Positions 54,943-63,421 of a stretch of DNA of 64,000 nt are shown one piece after another (positions within the stretch are counted from its first letter, which is position 1; the number at the start of each line of letters is the position of its first letter). Below the pieces are notes generated by a model, which was not told where the DNA came from, made no database searches, and was given only the letters and a program-made list of their open reading frames with translations. Source of the stretch: an uncultured Porphyromonadaceae bacterium (GTDB taxonomy: Bacteria > Bacteroidota > Bacteroidia > Bacteroidales > Muribaculaceae); contig CANSRU010000001.1 of NCBI GenBank assembly GCA_947649495.1, positions 118,837-182,836 on the forward strand, given 5' to 3'. The translations under genes were made by a program, and so were the position numbers.

Positions 54943-55392
54943 TTAAAGTGTTTTTACTATGAGAACTATGCTGTCGTAACCTACCACCTGCACCCGTTGT
55001 CCCTCGGCAAGAGGCTCTCCGGACTCGGTGCGCGCCTGCCAGCTCACACCGTCAATCCTGACCCTTGCATGGCCTGCTGCGGATGCCGGAGTACATATCT
55101 GCGTCACTATACCCTTGAGTGCATCCATGTTGCTCGACGACTCCGCTTCAGGACGGAACAGCCCCTGATAGCGACGCATTAGCGGCGGAATAGCCACAAA
55201 CGACACCACCATGGTGATGGCCAGCACCACAAGCTGCACTTCAAGCGAAGCTCCGGCCACCGCTGCCACGAATGCTCCGACGGCACCGGCGGCGAGGCAC
55301 AGCGCTATGGCTGCCGAAGTGAATATCTCCACCACGGCAAGCACAACAGCCAATATGAGCCAGACCACCCACGAAGAAACTCCGAATATCAT
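54943..55392 (-). CDS. NfeD family membrane protein
   Basis: The 149-residue protein has four closely spaced membrane helices (about 7-75) and a C-terminal OB-fold domain (about 95-148: GIVTQICTPASAAGHARVRI and WQARTESGEPLAEGQRVQVV). This is the short NfeD type without the protease domain. NfeD partners the adjacent SPFH protein. It starts three bases after the PCMD lipoprotein stop. Confidence 0.93.
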   Translation of the reverse strand: MIFGVSSWVVWLILAVVLAVVEIFTSAAIALCLAAGAVGAFVAAVAGASLEVQLVVLAITMVVSFVAIPPLMRRYQGLFRPEAESSSNMDALKGIVTQICTPASAAGHARVRIDGVSWQARTESGEPLAEGQRVQVVGYDSIVLIVKTL

Positions 55393-55395
55393 AAA

Positions 55396-57021
55396 TCAAT
55401 AGTCGTAAAGAAGTTCGTAACTCTTTATGGTAAGCACCGAGCCGTTGCCACCGGTGAAGTAATCGCCATATTTGCTCGCCGAAGCTGTGACCATTATGTA
55501 TTTAGGCACACGGTCGGTGGCATTGTAGTCGAGGTCTATCACCACATCGATATAATCTTCGATGGCCACACCTGACTGGAACTGCCCGTAGGCAATCACG
55601 CCAGGGTCAGTGGGCGAGAAGAGCTGTCTGTCTGTCCGCTTGGTTCGTATCTCAAACGGCTCATTCCAATCGCCCAAAGCACACCACACTATGCATGTGT
55701 CCGGCTCACCCTTCATATATTTGAAGTCGGGGTTGGAGCTGCTGGTGTGAGTTATGGCTACATTGGAATATTTCAGTCGTGCCTTAAGCTTTGTAGGGCG
55801 CTGAGTGTAAGGACGGCCGAATGCCAGAACTCCATCGGTGCCATCGGTCCGCACATATTCACCGGCAAACAAGTTGCCCGCACCAAGTTTACCCAATACG
55901 CCGATACCGATATATTTAGTCTGCAACTCGGCTCCCTGGTAGCCTGTTGTCGAGAAAGCATCATCAAGCGGAAGAGTGTTACTTTTACCCAAAGTCGCAG
56001 CACCCTTGTTGCCACTTCCCCAGAAAGGTTCGCCACCATCGACCCACGGACACCATACCTTTCCATCGAGCCACCAGTCGGTGAAGTTGGAGTTAGGCAG
56101 CTGGATTATCTGGCCGGTTGTAAATTCCACCTCAGCGCTGTGCTCATCGTCGCTCGTGGCGCGTGCCACATAAGTGGTCTGCGGTTCAAGATGAATCAGG
56201 CGGGCCGAGAAACTGCCACCGTCGTGAGTGATCCATTCGGCAGGCACCACAATCCATTCATCGTCGGCGGCCTTGCGGTACTCAAACCCATTATCTTTGC
56301 CAACCTCGGCATCGGCATAAAGCCATGCTACATTGGTCCACGCATCGGCACGCTCGAGCGAAACGCTCACCTCAGTCTGCGTTACGGTGATGGACCATTC
56401 CGTATCCTCGCCAAATTCGCTGACAGTCACCTTCACCGGATCAGTGAAATCGACCTTCTCCCCTACCATAGCCGGAGTGAGTTCGGCCAGCGGTCCGGCG
56501 AGCTTCAGTGAACGCACAGTAACGGCATCCAACGGTTGACCCATGGCCACCGTCGCAGTCACGGTATGTGCATCGGCATCAATCTCGGCCGTACCTATCT
56601 GCGAGGCTACGGTGAAATAACGCTCTATCTCCTGCACAGCCGATATGGTCCATGTGTATTCGCGGTTGTAAAGTTCAAACAACACCTCGACAGGCGATGT
56701 CAAGTCGAGAGGTTCATCGAATATCTGCGGATCGAGACACTTCGAGCCGTCGGACAATTCCCACTGAGTAACACGTATATCCTTAGGATTGGCCCACTCG
56801 GTGAGATACATGGTGATGGTACGCGAGGCAGAATCGACCTGCACCGGAGCGGCGAGCAGCGGATGTCCATCGGCATCCTCGGCCTGCACCTCAAATTCAG
56901 ACACATTGGGCTGCACCCACGGATAGGGCAAATCGTTGTGGATACAAGCCGTGAACAAAGAGCCTGTGGCCACAAAAAGAGCCGCGGCCAAAGCTGACAG
57001 TCTATTATTAAATGTGTACAC
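55396..57021 (-). CDS. PCMD-domain lipoprotein
   Basis: The 541-residue protein has signal sequence and lipobox ending FTACIHN (Cys26). The N-terminal third holds beta-sandwich Ig-like modules (IRVTQWELSDGSKCLDPQIF). The C-terminal PCMD domain (about 310-541) opens QLPNSNFTDWWLDGKVWCPW. PCMD domains are putative carbohydrate-interacting modules. I chose GTG at 57021: no ATG precedes the signal sequence in frame, and this start overlaps the upstream gene by 14 bases. The neighbours suggest one operon with the beta-barrel pair. Confidence 0.8.
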   Translation of the reverse strand: MYTFNNRLSALAAALFVATGSLFTACIHNDLPYPWVQPNVSEFEVQAEDADGHPLLAAPVQVDSASRTITMYLTEWANPKDIRVTQWELSDGSKCLDPQIFDEPLDLTSPVEVLFELYNREYTWTISAVQEIERYFTVASQIGTAEIDADAHTVTATVAMGQPLDAVTVRSLKLAGPLAELTPAMVGEKVDFTDPVKVTVSEFGEDTEWSITVTQTEVSVSLERADAWTNVAWLYADAEVGKDNGFEYRKAADDEWIVVPAEWITHDGGSFSARLIHLEPQTTYVARATSDDEHSAEVEFTTGQIIQLPNSNFTDWWLDGKVWCPWVDGGEPFWGSGNKGAATLGKSNTLPLDDAFSTTGYQGAELQTKYIGIGVLGKLGAGNLFAGEYVRTDGTDGVLAFGRPYTQRPTKLKARLKYSNVAITHTSSSNPDFKYMKGEPDTCIVWCALGDWNEPFEIRTKRTDRQLFSPTDPGVIAYGQFQSGVAIEDYIDVVIDLDYNATDRVPKYIMVTASASKYGDYFTGGNGSVLTIKSYELLYDY

Positions 57022-57868
57022 CTATTCCGAAATTAATATTAAACAAATTGAACTTGAAATCGGCTCCGCTGCTGAAACGCGAGCCCTCCTCCACGCCATC
57101 GGTGATCTGCTTCTCGTTGCGGAGATGCACACCGAACACACCGAACGACACATTGAAGCTCAGATAGTCCATGATGAACATACACAGGCCGGGGCTGAAG
57201 TTGAGCGCCACCTCGGTGAGGTCGGTGCGGGTGTCGCGCAACTTGCCGTCGTAAGGACGCTTGAAACGCGACGAGCCACTGCCAAACGAAAGTGCGGCCT
57301 CGTTGAATATAGCGAAACGCTTTGAGCGTCCGAGTCCAACATAGTTGCGGTAGAACACACCCATGGAGTATTTCGACGAATAGTAGCTGATGTCGTGGAT
57401 GTCAAAGCTGAGATCCTCGCCGAGATTCACCGCCAGGCGTCCGAGATCGGCCTCCTGACGGGTATAATCGAACTTCACACCGATACATTGGTTGTGGCGG
57501 AAGAAATAGCTCACCGACGGACGTATGGCATACTGCTTGCCATCGAAATCAAAATCTTTCAAAGCCTGAAGCACCTGAACATCCTTGGCATCAAACTCAC
57601 CATACGAAGCCATCAGGCCGAAAGCCCACTGCTTCTTGGGTATGAACAGATAGTTGAACAGACCGCGGTCGTAACGACCGAAATTGCGCTCAGGCAACAC
57701 AAGATTGACAGTATCGTTGCCCACTATCACCTTCTCGTCCATCTCGGGATGGTGCACGCGACCCTTCACTATCCGCTTCAACGAATCGGGAGCCTCGGCC
57801 GCTCCTGCCGCCATGGCACACAATGCCACCGCAGCTAAAAGTAATATACGTTTCATAATCTTATCCAT
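57008..57868 (-). CDS. Outer-membrane beta-barrel-like protein, paralogue 2
   Basis: The 286-residue protein has a signal peptide ending AAGAAEA. Alternating amphipathic strands follow, such as QWAFGLMASYGEFDAKD, SYYSSKYSMGVFYRNYVGLG and FNLFNINFGIGVHI at the C-terminus, as in small outer-membrane beta-barrels. It is a paralogue of the 251-residue neighbour: both share FRNY/YRNY-GLG, RFAIFNEAAL-like RFGLFNEVQL, and a C-terminal INLFSVQFG or FNLFNINFG strand. A start at 57856 is an alternative. Its ATG overlaps the neighbour's stop by one base. Confidence 0.78.
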   Translation of the reverse strand: MDKIMKRILLLAAVALCAMAAGAAEAPDSLKRIVKGRVHHPEMDEKVIVGNDTVNLVLPERNFGRYDRGLFNYLFIPKKQWAFGLMASYGEFDAKDVQVLQALKDFDFDGKQYAIRPSVSYFFRHNQCIGVKFDYTRQEADLGRLAVNLGEDLSFDIHDISYYSSKYSMGVFYRNYVGLGRSKRFAIFNEAALSFGSGSSRFKRPYDGKLRDTRTDLTEVALNFSPGLCMFIMDYLSFNVSFGVFGVHLRNEKQITDGVEEGSRFSSGADFKFNLFNINFGIGVHI

Positions 57869-58623
57869 TACAAGTAGAACGCCATGCCGAATTGCACGGA
57901 AAACAGGTTGATTTTAAAATTGGCATGCTGCGAATTGCGGCGCGACACCTGAACCTGATTTGTCACAGCCTTGGTGTGGGTGTAACCGAACCCGAGCACA
58001 CCGATATTGACCTCTATGGCCGAATAGTTGTTCAGGAACATTATCAGACCGGGGGTCAGACCGACATTGAGTGAGAAATTACGCTCAAACGTGCCTTCGA
58101 GATGGCGGTTGTCGTTGGAGCCGGTGTAGTTTGAAAACTTCGAGTGTCCGCCACCGAACTGCAGCTGCACCTCATTGAACAGACCGAAACGGCGGTTATC
58201 GCCAAACGATATGTAATTGCGGAAAGCCGCAGCCGCAAAGAAATTTGAGCGGATGGCATAAAGATTGTCGGCATCGAACGTCATCTCGGAATCCAGAATC
58301 AGGCTGCCGCTGTCGAGCGATGTCTTGCTGCGCTCGTAACCGAGTTTGAACCCGGCCGCCATATTGTCCTTGAACGCATACATCGCCATAGGGGTGACCT
58401 TGAACGAATATGTGTCGCCATTGACCTTCTCAAAAATGAAAAACTGGTAATTGTCCTGATTGCTCATCGAATAACCGACACTCACTCCTGTAATCCACTG
58501 CCCTTTTGGCACGAACGACACCTGCTCGAGGTCGCGCTTGAAATGCTCCTGGGCGTATGCTCCGGACGAAGCCATGACGGCTGCCACAACTGCAAGTCCG
58601 ATGATGCGTGCGATTCTTAACAT
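57868..58623 (-). CDS. Outer-membrane beta-barrel-like protein, paralogue 1
   Basis: The 251-residue protein has a signal peptide ending SGAYA, followed by strands GQWITGVSVGYSMSNQDNYQ, AAAAFRNYISFGDNRRFGLF and the C-terminal FKINLFSVQFGMAFYL. It is followed by its paralogue in a TAATG overlap. It starts 39 bases after the DUF4493-type lipoprotein stop, and I treat it as part of the same operon. The role is probably a surface or outer-membrane channel or anchor, inferred from fold only. Confidence 0.78.
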   Translation of the reverse strand: MLRIARIIGLAVVAAVMASSGAYAQEHFKRDLEQVSFVPKGQWITGVSVGYSMSNQDNYQFFIFEKVNGDTYSFKVTPMAMYAFKDNMAAGFKLGYERSKTSLDSGSLILDSEMTFDADNLYAIRSNFFAAAAFRNYISFGDNRRFGLFNEVQLQFGGGHSKFSNYTGSNDNRHLEGTFERNFSLNVGLTPGLIMFLNNYSAIEVNIGVLGFGYTHTKAVTNQVQVSRRNSQHANFKINLFSVQFGMAFYL

Positions 58624-58662
58624 ACTGGTTGGTTTATTTTTAAATTTACTGATTTATATTCA

Positions 58663-61230
58663 TTAATACGAAAGCGATATATCGTCGACCCATAGCGTAG
58701 AGCCGGTGGCCATTGCCCGCGGGACATCGGTATATAAAGCTACCGACGCAGTTTCATCGGCTATTGACCCTACATGTTCAGACGACGACAACATAACCTT
58801 TATCTTAGTGGCCTTGACGCCAAAATCCTCATAGACAAGCGGAAGAGAGAAAGCCGTGTAGGTGGCGGCAGGAGTGAGACGCCGTGTGGCGCGTGCTATT
58901 ACTATCTCCGCACCATTCACCTCACCGAGCACCTCGACCGCCACAAGAGCCCGCTCGCCGGTCTGCACCACACATGGCTCAAAACGGTAGTAGCCGTTGA
59001 GCGCGGCCGGACGCGAGGCTATCGGCATACCCTCATCGTAATGTTCCTCGCCTGTGGCCGGATTGAATGAGTAAGACCCGAGGAACAGCTTTGCGGCAGC
59101 ACGATGGGCTATGCGGGGAACATTGCGGTTGTACTTTACATAAGGCATATCCTCCTGACGGTAATCGGGGATAGAAGGACCGTTCACATCCCAAGCCGTG
59201 CTCTGCAGCCTGACCGCATAGGCTCCGTCGTGGCAATCCTCGACGATTACAGCCGACGGATGCTGATACCAGGTATTGATATGCGATGATTGCAGACAGA
59301 ATGTTTTAGCATTGGTGTTGGCCCATGTCTTAGGCTCGACATAGTCGAAAGTAACATAATTCTGCTGATTGAATATATCTACTATAGTCTGCGAATATCT
59401 TCCGCCACTCGGCATATCCTTATAGCGCAAAGTGCGCCCTTTTTTCTCAAAATCGCCGTTGGGAATCGAAGCTGTGCCCTCGGTGACTATATCGACCGAC
59501 GGTGCTGTACGAACGGCCTCCTCGCTGTCGACCATCGCACAGCTCAAACGATAACGATGTGATGCATCAAGTCCATCGACCACCACCATACCGCGGGGCA
59601 CATCGCGCGACACCGCAAGCGCTGCCTTGCCATCGATATAGAACCGGGCTCCGGCTGTTATCACCCCAAGCAGCTCCTCATCGTCAGGAATTATCCGCAC
59701 CACCGCGCGGTGGGCATAGGCATCGGCCTCTATGGTATAGCGCGGCGAAACGCGCCGCAATGTGCGTGAGGCTTTCTCCTCACCGCAATATAGCACACGG
59801 ATCTCCACCTGCTCACCGGAGCAGAAATCGCCGGCATCGAATGTCACATGATATTCCCCGTCGGCACCGGCCACCACGTCAAGCAGCGGCGCATTATGCC
59901 ATTCGCGGTCGTCGCCCATCACCTCCACCGAAAGATTACGCGACAAATCGTTTGTCGAAGACAACAGAGTTATCTCACCCACATTGGCTCCGGCCAATAT
60001 ATCCGACACACTGACCACCGTGAGTTCCGACGGTAGCACTTCCACCTCAAGCGATAGAGGGGACGACAATTTTCCATCGGTACTCTTGGCCAAAAGGGTA
60101 AACCTGCTTATATCCACATTCTCATTATAGCGCAAACCGGCGAGTGCCTGGGTGAAATCGACCGAGACTATATTGCCGGAGGCGTTGCGCGCAATAACCA
60201 TACCGAGCGACACCATAGTTGAAAGTTGACCGTCGGTGGCATTCTGCAAATCTATCTCCGCAGGCCAACCACGCTCCACGAGTGAAGGAGCGTACGTAGA
60301 CAGGATGAGTGAGCGCAATGGTTCACCGGACACCGATACCGACACAGGAGAATCAGGTATATCACCCTCGGTAACAGCAATCTTATCACCGGCAATGAAC
60401 CCTATGGGCGTCAAAACAGGCTTAGCCGAGGAGAGGAATCTTTCAGACAATTCCACAGTGACCACAGCGGGCGCTCCACTGCCGGAAATCTTCACTTCAA
60501 GAACCGGAACACCGGTATTGCCGGAAACATCGACCGCCACTTCATAGAGATGCGCTGCAGCAGCATCAAATTCCGCTACGTCAAACATTGCGGTCTGCCC
60601 TGTCTTCATCTCAAGGCTAATGGCCAAAATGGTTTTCCCCGGTCGCATATAGACCAGAGCAGATTCAGCCTGCGGGCACTCCACATAGTTTCCACCCTGT
60701 GTGTGAAGAATAACTGACAATTTCGAGAAATAACTGGCCAGCGCTTCTTTATATTCCACATCCCATAGCGAACGTTGAAGGGTGGCCACAGCGTCCAACG
60801 CTATGTCGGCGCCACTTCCAAGCATCACATTGTTAACGGAATAGAAATATGTACAACCTGCACCCTCGGCTTCGGGAGCACCATGGAAAAACTCGACACA
60901 ATATTCACCGGGGCGCAAAGGCTCCGACGAAGGATAGAGCGTATATGGTTCCCATGTACGGGAATAGCGTCCGTCGGCACTCGAAATATACATGGCCATC
61001 TGCGATGCCTGCGGTATCTGTCCGACAATATCGCGCGACACAGTACCATCGGGCAGCGTTACCGAAGCGTCGACCGCAACAGATGGTGACAGCAACGCCG
61101 AGCCGTAACGCTCGCTCACCTCCGTGTCGCTACACGACACAGCCACCATGGCCAGTAATATATATATTGTGTATAATACCTTTTTCACTGCATTACTTAT
61201 CCCGAACCGAGGCCGATTGCGTTGCCACAT
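58663..61230 (-). CDS. DUF4493-type lipoprotein with C-terminal PCMD-like domain
   Basis: The 855-residue protein has a lipoprotein signal ending in VAVSCSD. The N-terminal region (about 40-290) resembles DUF4493 (YTLYPSSEPLRPGEYCVEFF, HGAPEAEGAGCTYFYSVNNV). Several beta-sandwich repeats follow. The C-terminal part from IPNGDFEKKGRTLRYKDMPS to TLWVDDISLSY is PCMD-like. The ATG at 61230 gives a long basic leader before the hydrophobic core; an in-frame GTG at 61185 would give a compact signal peptide. It is the first gene of a six-gene minus-strand run down to SPFH. Probably a surface lipoprotein. Confidence 0.78.
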   Translation of the reverse strand: MWQRNRPRFGISNAVKKVLYTIYILLAMVAVSCSDTEVSERYGSALLSPSVAVDASVTLPDGTVSRDIVGQIPQASQMAMYISSADGRYSRTWEPYTLYPSSEPLRPGEYCVEFFHGAPEAEGAGCTYFYSVNNVMLGSGADIALDAVATLQRSLWDVEYKEALASYFSKLSVILHTQGGNYVECPQAESALVYMRPGKTILAISLEMKTGQTAMFDVAEFDAAAAHLYEVAVDVSGNTGVPVLEVKISGSGAPAVVTVELSERFLSSAKPVLTPIGFIAGDKIAVTEGDIPDSPVSVSVSGEPLRSLILSTYAPSLVERGWPAEIDLQNATDGQLSTMVSLGMVIARNASGNIVSVDFTQALAGLRYNENVDISRFTLLAKSTDGKLSSPLSLEVEVLPSELTVVSVSDILAGANVGEITLLSSTNDLSRNLSVEVMGDDREWHNAPLLDVVAGADGEYHVTFDAGDFCSGEQVEIRVLYCGEEKASRTLRRVSPRYTIEADAYAHRAVVRIIPDDEELLGVITAGARFYIDGKAALAVSRDVPRGMVVVDGLDASHRYRLSCAMVDSEEAVRTAPSVDIVTEGTASIPNGDFEKKGRTLRYKDMPSGGRYSQTIVDIFNQQNYVTFDYVEPKTWANTNAKTFCLQSSHINTWYQHPSAVIVEDCHDGAYAVRLQSTAWDVNGPSIPDYRQEDMPYVKYNRNVPRIAHRAAAKLFLGSYSFNPATGEEHYDEGMPIASRPAALNGYYRFEPCVVQTGERALVAVEVLGEVNGAEIVIARATRRLTPAATYTAFSLPLVYEDFGVKATKIKVMLSSSEHVGSIADETASVALYTDVPRAMATGSTLWVDDISLSY

Positions 61231-61361
61231 TCGACTCCGATTTTAATAAATTTTGTGTAAAGATAGACTTTTTTCACCTGAGAAAACTTTTTATAGGACT
61301 TAAATTTCGTTAATGCCACCTATTATATATATAGGTGTGCAGGCGGAGTTAAAAAAAGAGT

Positions 61362-61369
61362 TATCTTTG
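61362..61369 (+). promoter_or_regulatory. -7 box for DUF4923 gene
   Basis: TATCTTTG lies 38 bases before the ATG at 61408. No TTTG lies at 20-base spacing. The rest of the 177-base gap is AT-rich without recognisable structure. Confidence 0.45.
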
Positions 61370-61407
61370 CCACAATCATAGTAATAACACAAAAGTATAT
61401 TCCTGAC

Positions 61408-62055
61408 ATGAAATTCAGACTATTCATCACACTGGCAGCCATAATAGCAACTTCATTTACAGCATCGGCGTTTGACATAAAGGAAGCCCTCAAGAAAGTG
61501 GGTGGTGGCGATGGTTCCACATCAAGTTCATTAGGCAACGTGCTTGGCAACCTGCTCTCGACCGACAAAATCGACATAAAGAGCATGGAGGGTGTATGGA
61601 ACTATTCGGCACCGGCAGTATCGTTCAAAAGCGACAATGTATTGAAAAAAGCCGGAGGTGCGGCAGCGTCCACAGCTATCTGCGATAAACTCGCCCCGAT
61701 GTACCAGAAAGCCGGACTGAACAATTTAGTGCTGACCATAAACGCCGACAGCACTTTCACCATGAAAGTGAAGAAACTCACCCTCAAGGGGTCCATACAA
61801 AATGTGACCGACAAAAATTCAAAAGCCAATTTCGTATTCAACTTCAAAGTAGGAGGAAAACTCAAAGTGGGCAAGATGGATACATACGTTGTGAAGAGCG
61901 CCACCGGAAGCATGAGTGTGATGTTTGATGTGTCGAAACTGATAAAACTGATAGAAACAGTCAGCACAGTGACCAACAACAGCACAATAAAAAGCGTTTC
62001 GTCGATGCTCAACAGCTACGATGGCCTTTGCGCCGGATTTGAGATGAAAAAATAG
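61408..62055 (+). CDS. DUF4923 family secreted protein
   Basis: The 215-residue protein has a signal peptide (MKFRLFITLAAIIATSFTAS) ending ASA. The mature part has a Gly/Ser stretch (GGGDGSTSSSLGNVLGNLLS) and then a lipocalin-like domain: GVWNYSAPAVSFKSDNVLKK, TINADSTFTMKVKKL and KANFVFNFKVGGKLKVGKMD. This matches DUF4923. Probably periplasmic. The glycosyltransferase gene follows after eight bases, so the two are likely co-transcribed. Confidence 0.85.
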   Translation: MKFRLFITLAAIIATSFTASAFDIKEALKKVGGGDGSTSSSLGNVLGNLLSTDKIDIKSMEGVWNYSAPAVSFKSDNVLKKAGGAAASTAICDKLAPMYQKAGLNNLVLTINADSTFTMKVKKLTLKGSIQNVTDKNSKANFVFNFKVGGKLKVGKMDTYVVKSATGSMSVMFDVSKLIKLIETVSTVTNNSTIKSVSSMLNSYDGLCAGFEMKK

Positions 62056-62063
62056 CCGAAGAT

Positions 62064-62858
62064 ATGTCAGTATCGGCTTCAATTGTCACCTACCGCACTC
62101 CCGACGACGAACTGCGACAGTGCTTAGGGTCACTCCCTTGCGAACATGTGCGCCGGATATATGTGGTGGACAATTCCAGAAGCCGGTCAACACAGCATCT
62201 GTGTGGCGAATATCCACACGTGGAATATATAGGCAATGACAACCGCGGCTATGGAGCCGCCCACAACATCGCGTTCGCCAAAAGCATAGCCGACGGTACA
62301 AAATACCATCTCGTACTGAATCCGGACATCTGTTTCAACCCAGATACCATACCGGCGCTCACACGCTATATGGACCTGAACCCTGACACAGGCATGGTTC
62401 AGCCCAAAATAGTGAACCCAGACGGCTCTCTGCAATATACGGTGAGAATGCTGCCCACACCTTGGGACCTGATTCTACGACGCTTCGTTCCACAGAAGCT
62501 GTTCACCGCCCGCCGCCACCGATATGAGCTGCGGCATCTGAACCACGATCAGGAATTTGACGTTCCCTACCATCAGGGTAGTTTCATGCTTATACGCACT
62601 GAAGCATTACAAAACACCGGAGGGTTCGACGAACGTTTTTTTATGTATCCGGAGGATATAGACCTCACTCGCCGGATACACGAACGATACCGCACCATGT
62701 ATGTCCCTATCGCCACGGTAGTCCATAAACACCGTGCTGCTTCATACACCAGCCTCCGCATGCTTTACATACACATCGTAAACATGATACGCTACTTCAA
62801 CAAATGGGGATGGATATTCGACAAGTCACGCAAGGATATCAACCGCAAACTGATGTAA
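62064..62858 (+). CDS. Family 2 glycosyltransferase (rhamnosyltransferase-like)
   Basis: The 264-residue GT-A-fold enzyme has the nucleotide-sugar site SASIVTYRTPDDELRQCLGS and a DxD-like LNPDICFN. The acceptor-side GGFDERFFMYPEDIDLTRRI is characteristic of rhamnosyl-type family 2 transferases. No signal peptide. It probably adds sugars to a surface polysaccharide, but no other glycan gene is nearby. A 21-bp perfect hairpin follows. Confidence 0.93.
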   Translation: MSVSASIVTYRTPDDELRQCLGSLPCEHVRRIYVVDNSRSRSTQHLCGEYPHVEYIGNDNRGYGAAHNIAFAKSIADGTKYHLVLNPDICFNPDTIPALTRYMDLNPDTGMVQPKIVNPDGSLQYTVRMLPTPWDLILRRFVPQKLFTARRHRYELRHLNHDQEFDVPYHQGSFMLIRTEALQNTGGFDERFFMYPEDIDLTRRIHERYRTMYVPIATVVHKHRAASYTSLRMLYIHIVNMIRYFNKWGWIFDKSRKDINRKLM

Positions 62859-62906
62859 AGAAGTAATCGCCAACATTCTAAACGAAATGTTGGCGATTAC
62901 TTCTTT
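62857..62906. terminator. Bidirectional terminator, 21-bp perfect stem
   Basis: AAAGAAGTAATCGCCAACATT (62857-62877; quoted as two arms in positions, 21 bp) pairs perfectly with 62886-62906 around an eight-base loop. It sits between the convergent glycosyltransferase and lipoprotein genes. Confidence 0.85.
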
Positions 62907-62923
62907 GTTGATTGACAATGCTG

Positions 62924-63397
62924 TTACTTCAATGTGTAAACGGCGTTTTCCATACGCGTGGTAGTACCACCGCCTGAATCGGGAATGTCGGATGCATTCT
63001 CAACCACATTAACCTTCACTGCCGCCGCTATCGTGGCAAGAGAGCAGCCCTCCTCGGCAACCGTAGCGCTCAATTCGAGCACATGCGAACCTACAGGGAT
63101 ATCCTTGGTGGCGATATTGACAGGATATGGCGATACGGGGACAAATGCACTCGGCACACCGTCGAACGAGTAGGTCACGGGACCGAGAGTGGCATTGTGG
63201 TCAGTATTGACCGCCTTAACCGTAACAGCCAGCACCTTCAATGTATCGGGTTTGACTACATATACGGCATTGTCGACTACCGTGGCGTTTCCATAATCTA
63301 TGGAAATGCGGACATTCGGCATATTATCATCATCGTCGCACGACGTGAAGAACCCCAACAAGGGTAATGCCATCAATAAATACAGAAACTTTTTCAT
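62924..63397 (-). CDS. Small beta-rich lipoprotein
   Basis: The 157-residue protein has signal sequence and lipobox ending FFTSCDDDD (Cys20), followed by an Ig-like beta sandwich and a Gly/Thr-rich tail. The mature domain SIDYGNATVVDNAVYVVKPD is beta-rich. It starts 24 bases after the clpB stop, so the two may be co-transcribed. Family not recognised. Confidence 0.75.
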   Translation of the reverse strand: MKKFLYLLMALPLLGFFTSCDDDDNMPNVRISIDYGNATVVDNAVYVVKPDTLKVLAVTVKAVNTDHNATLGPVTYSFDGVPSAFVPVSPYPVNIATKDIPVGSHVLELSATVAEEGCSLATIAAAVKVNVVENASDIPDSGGGTTTRMENAVYTLK

Positions 63398-63421
63398 AAT
63401 ATAATTAAGATAATATACAAT

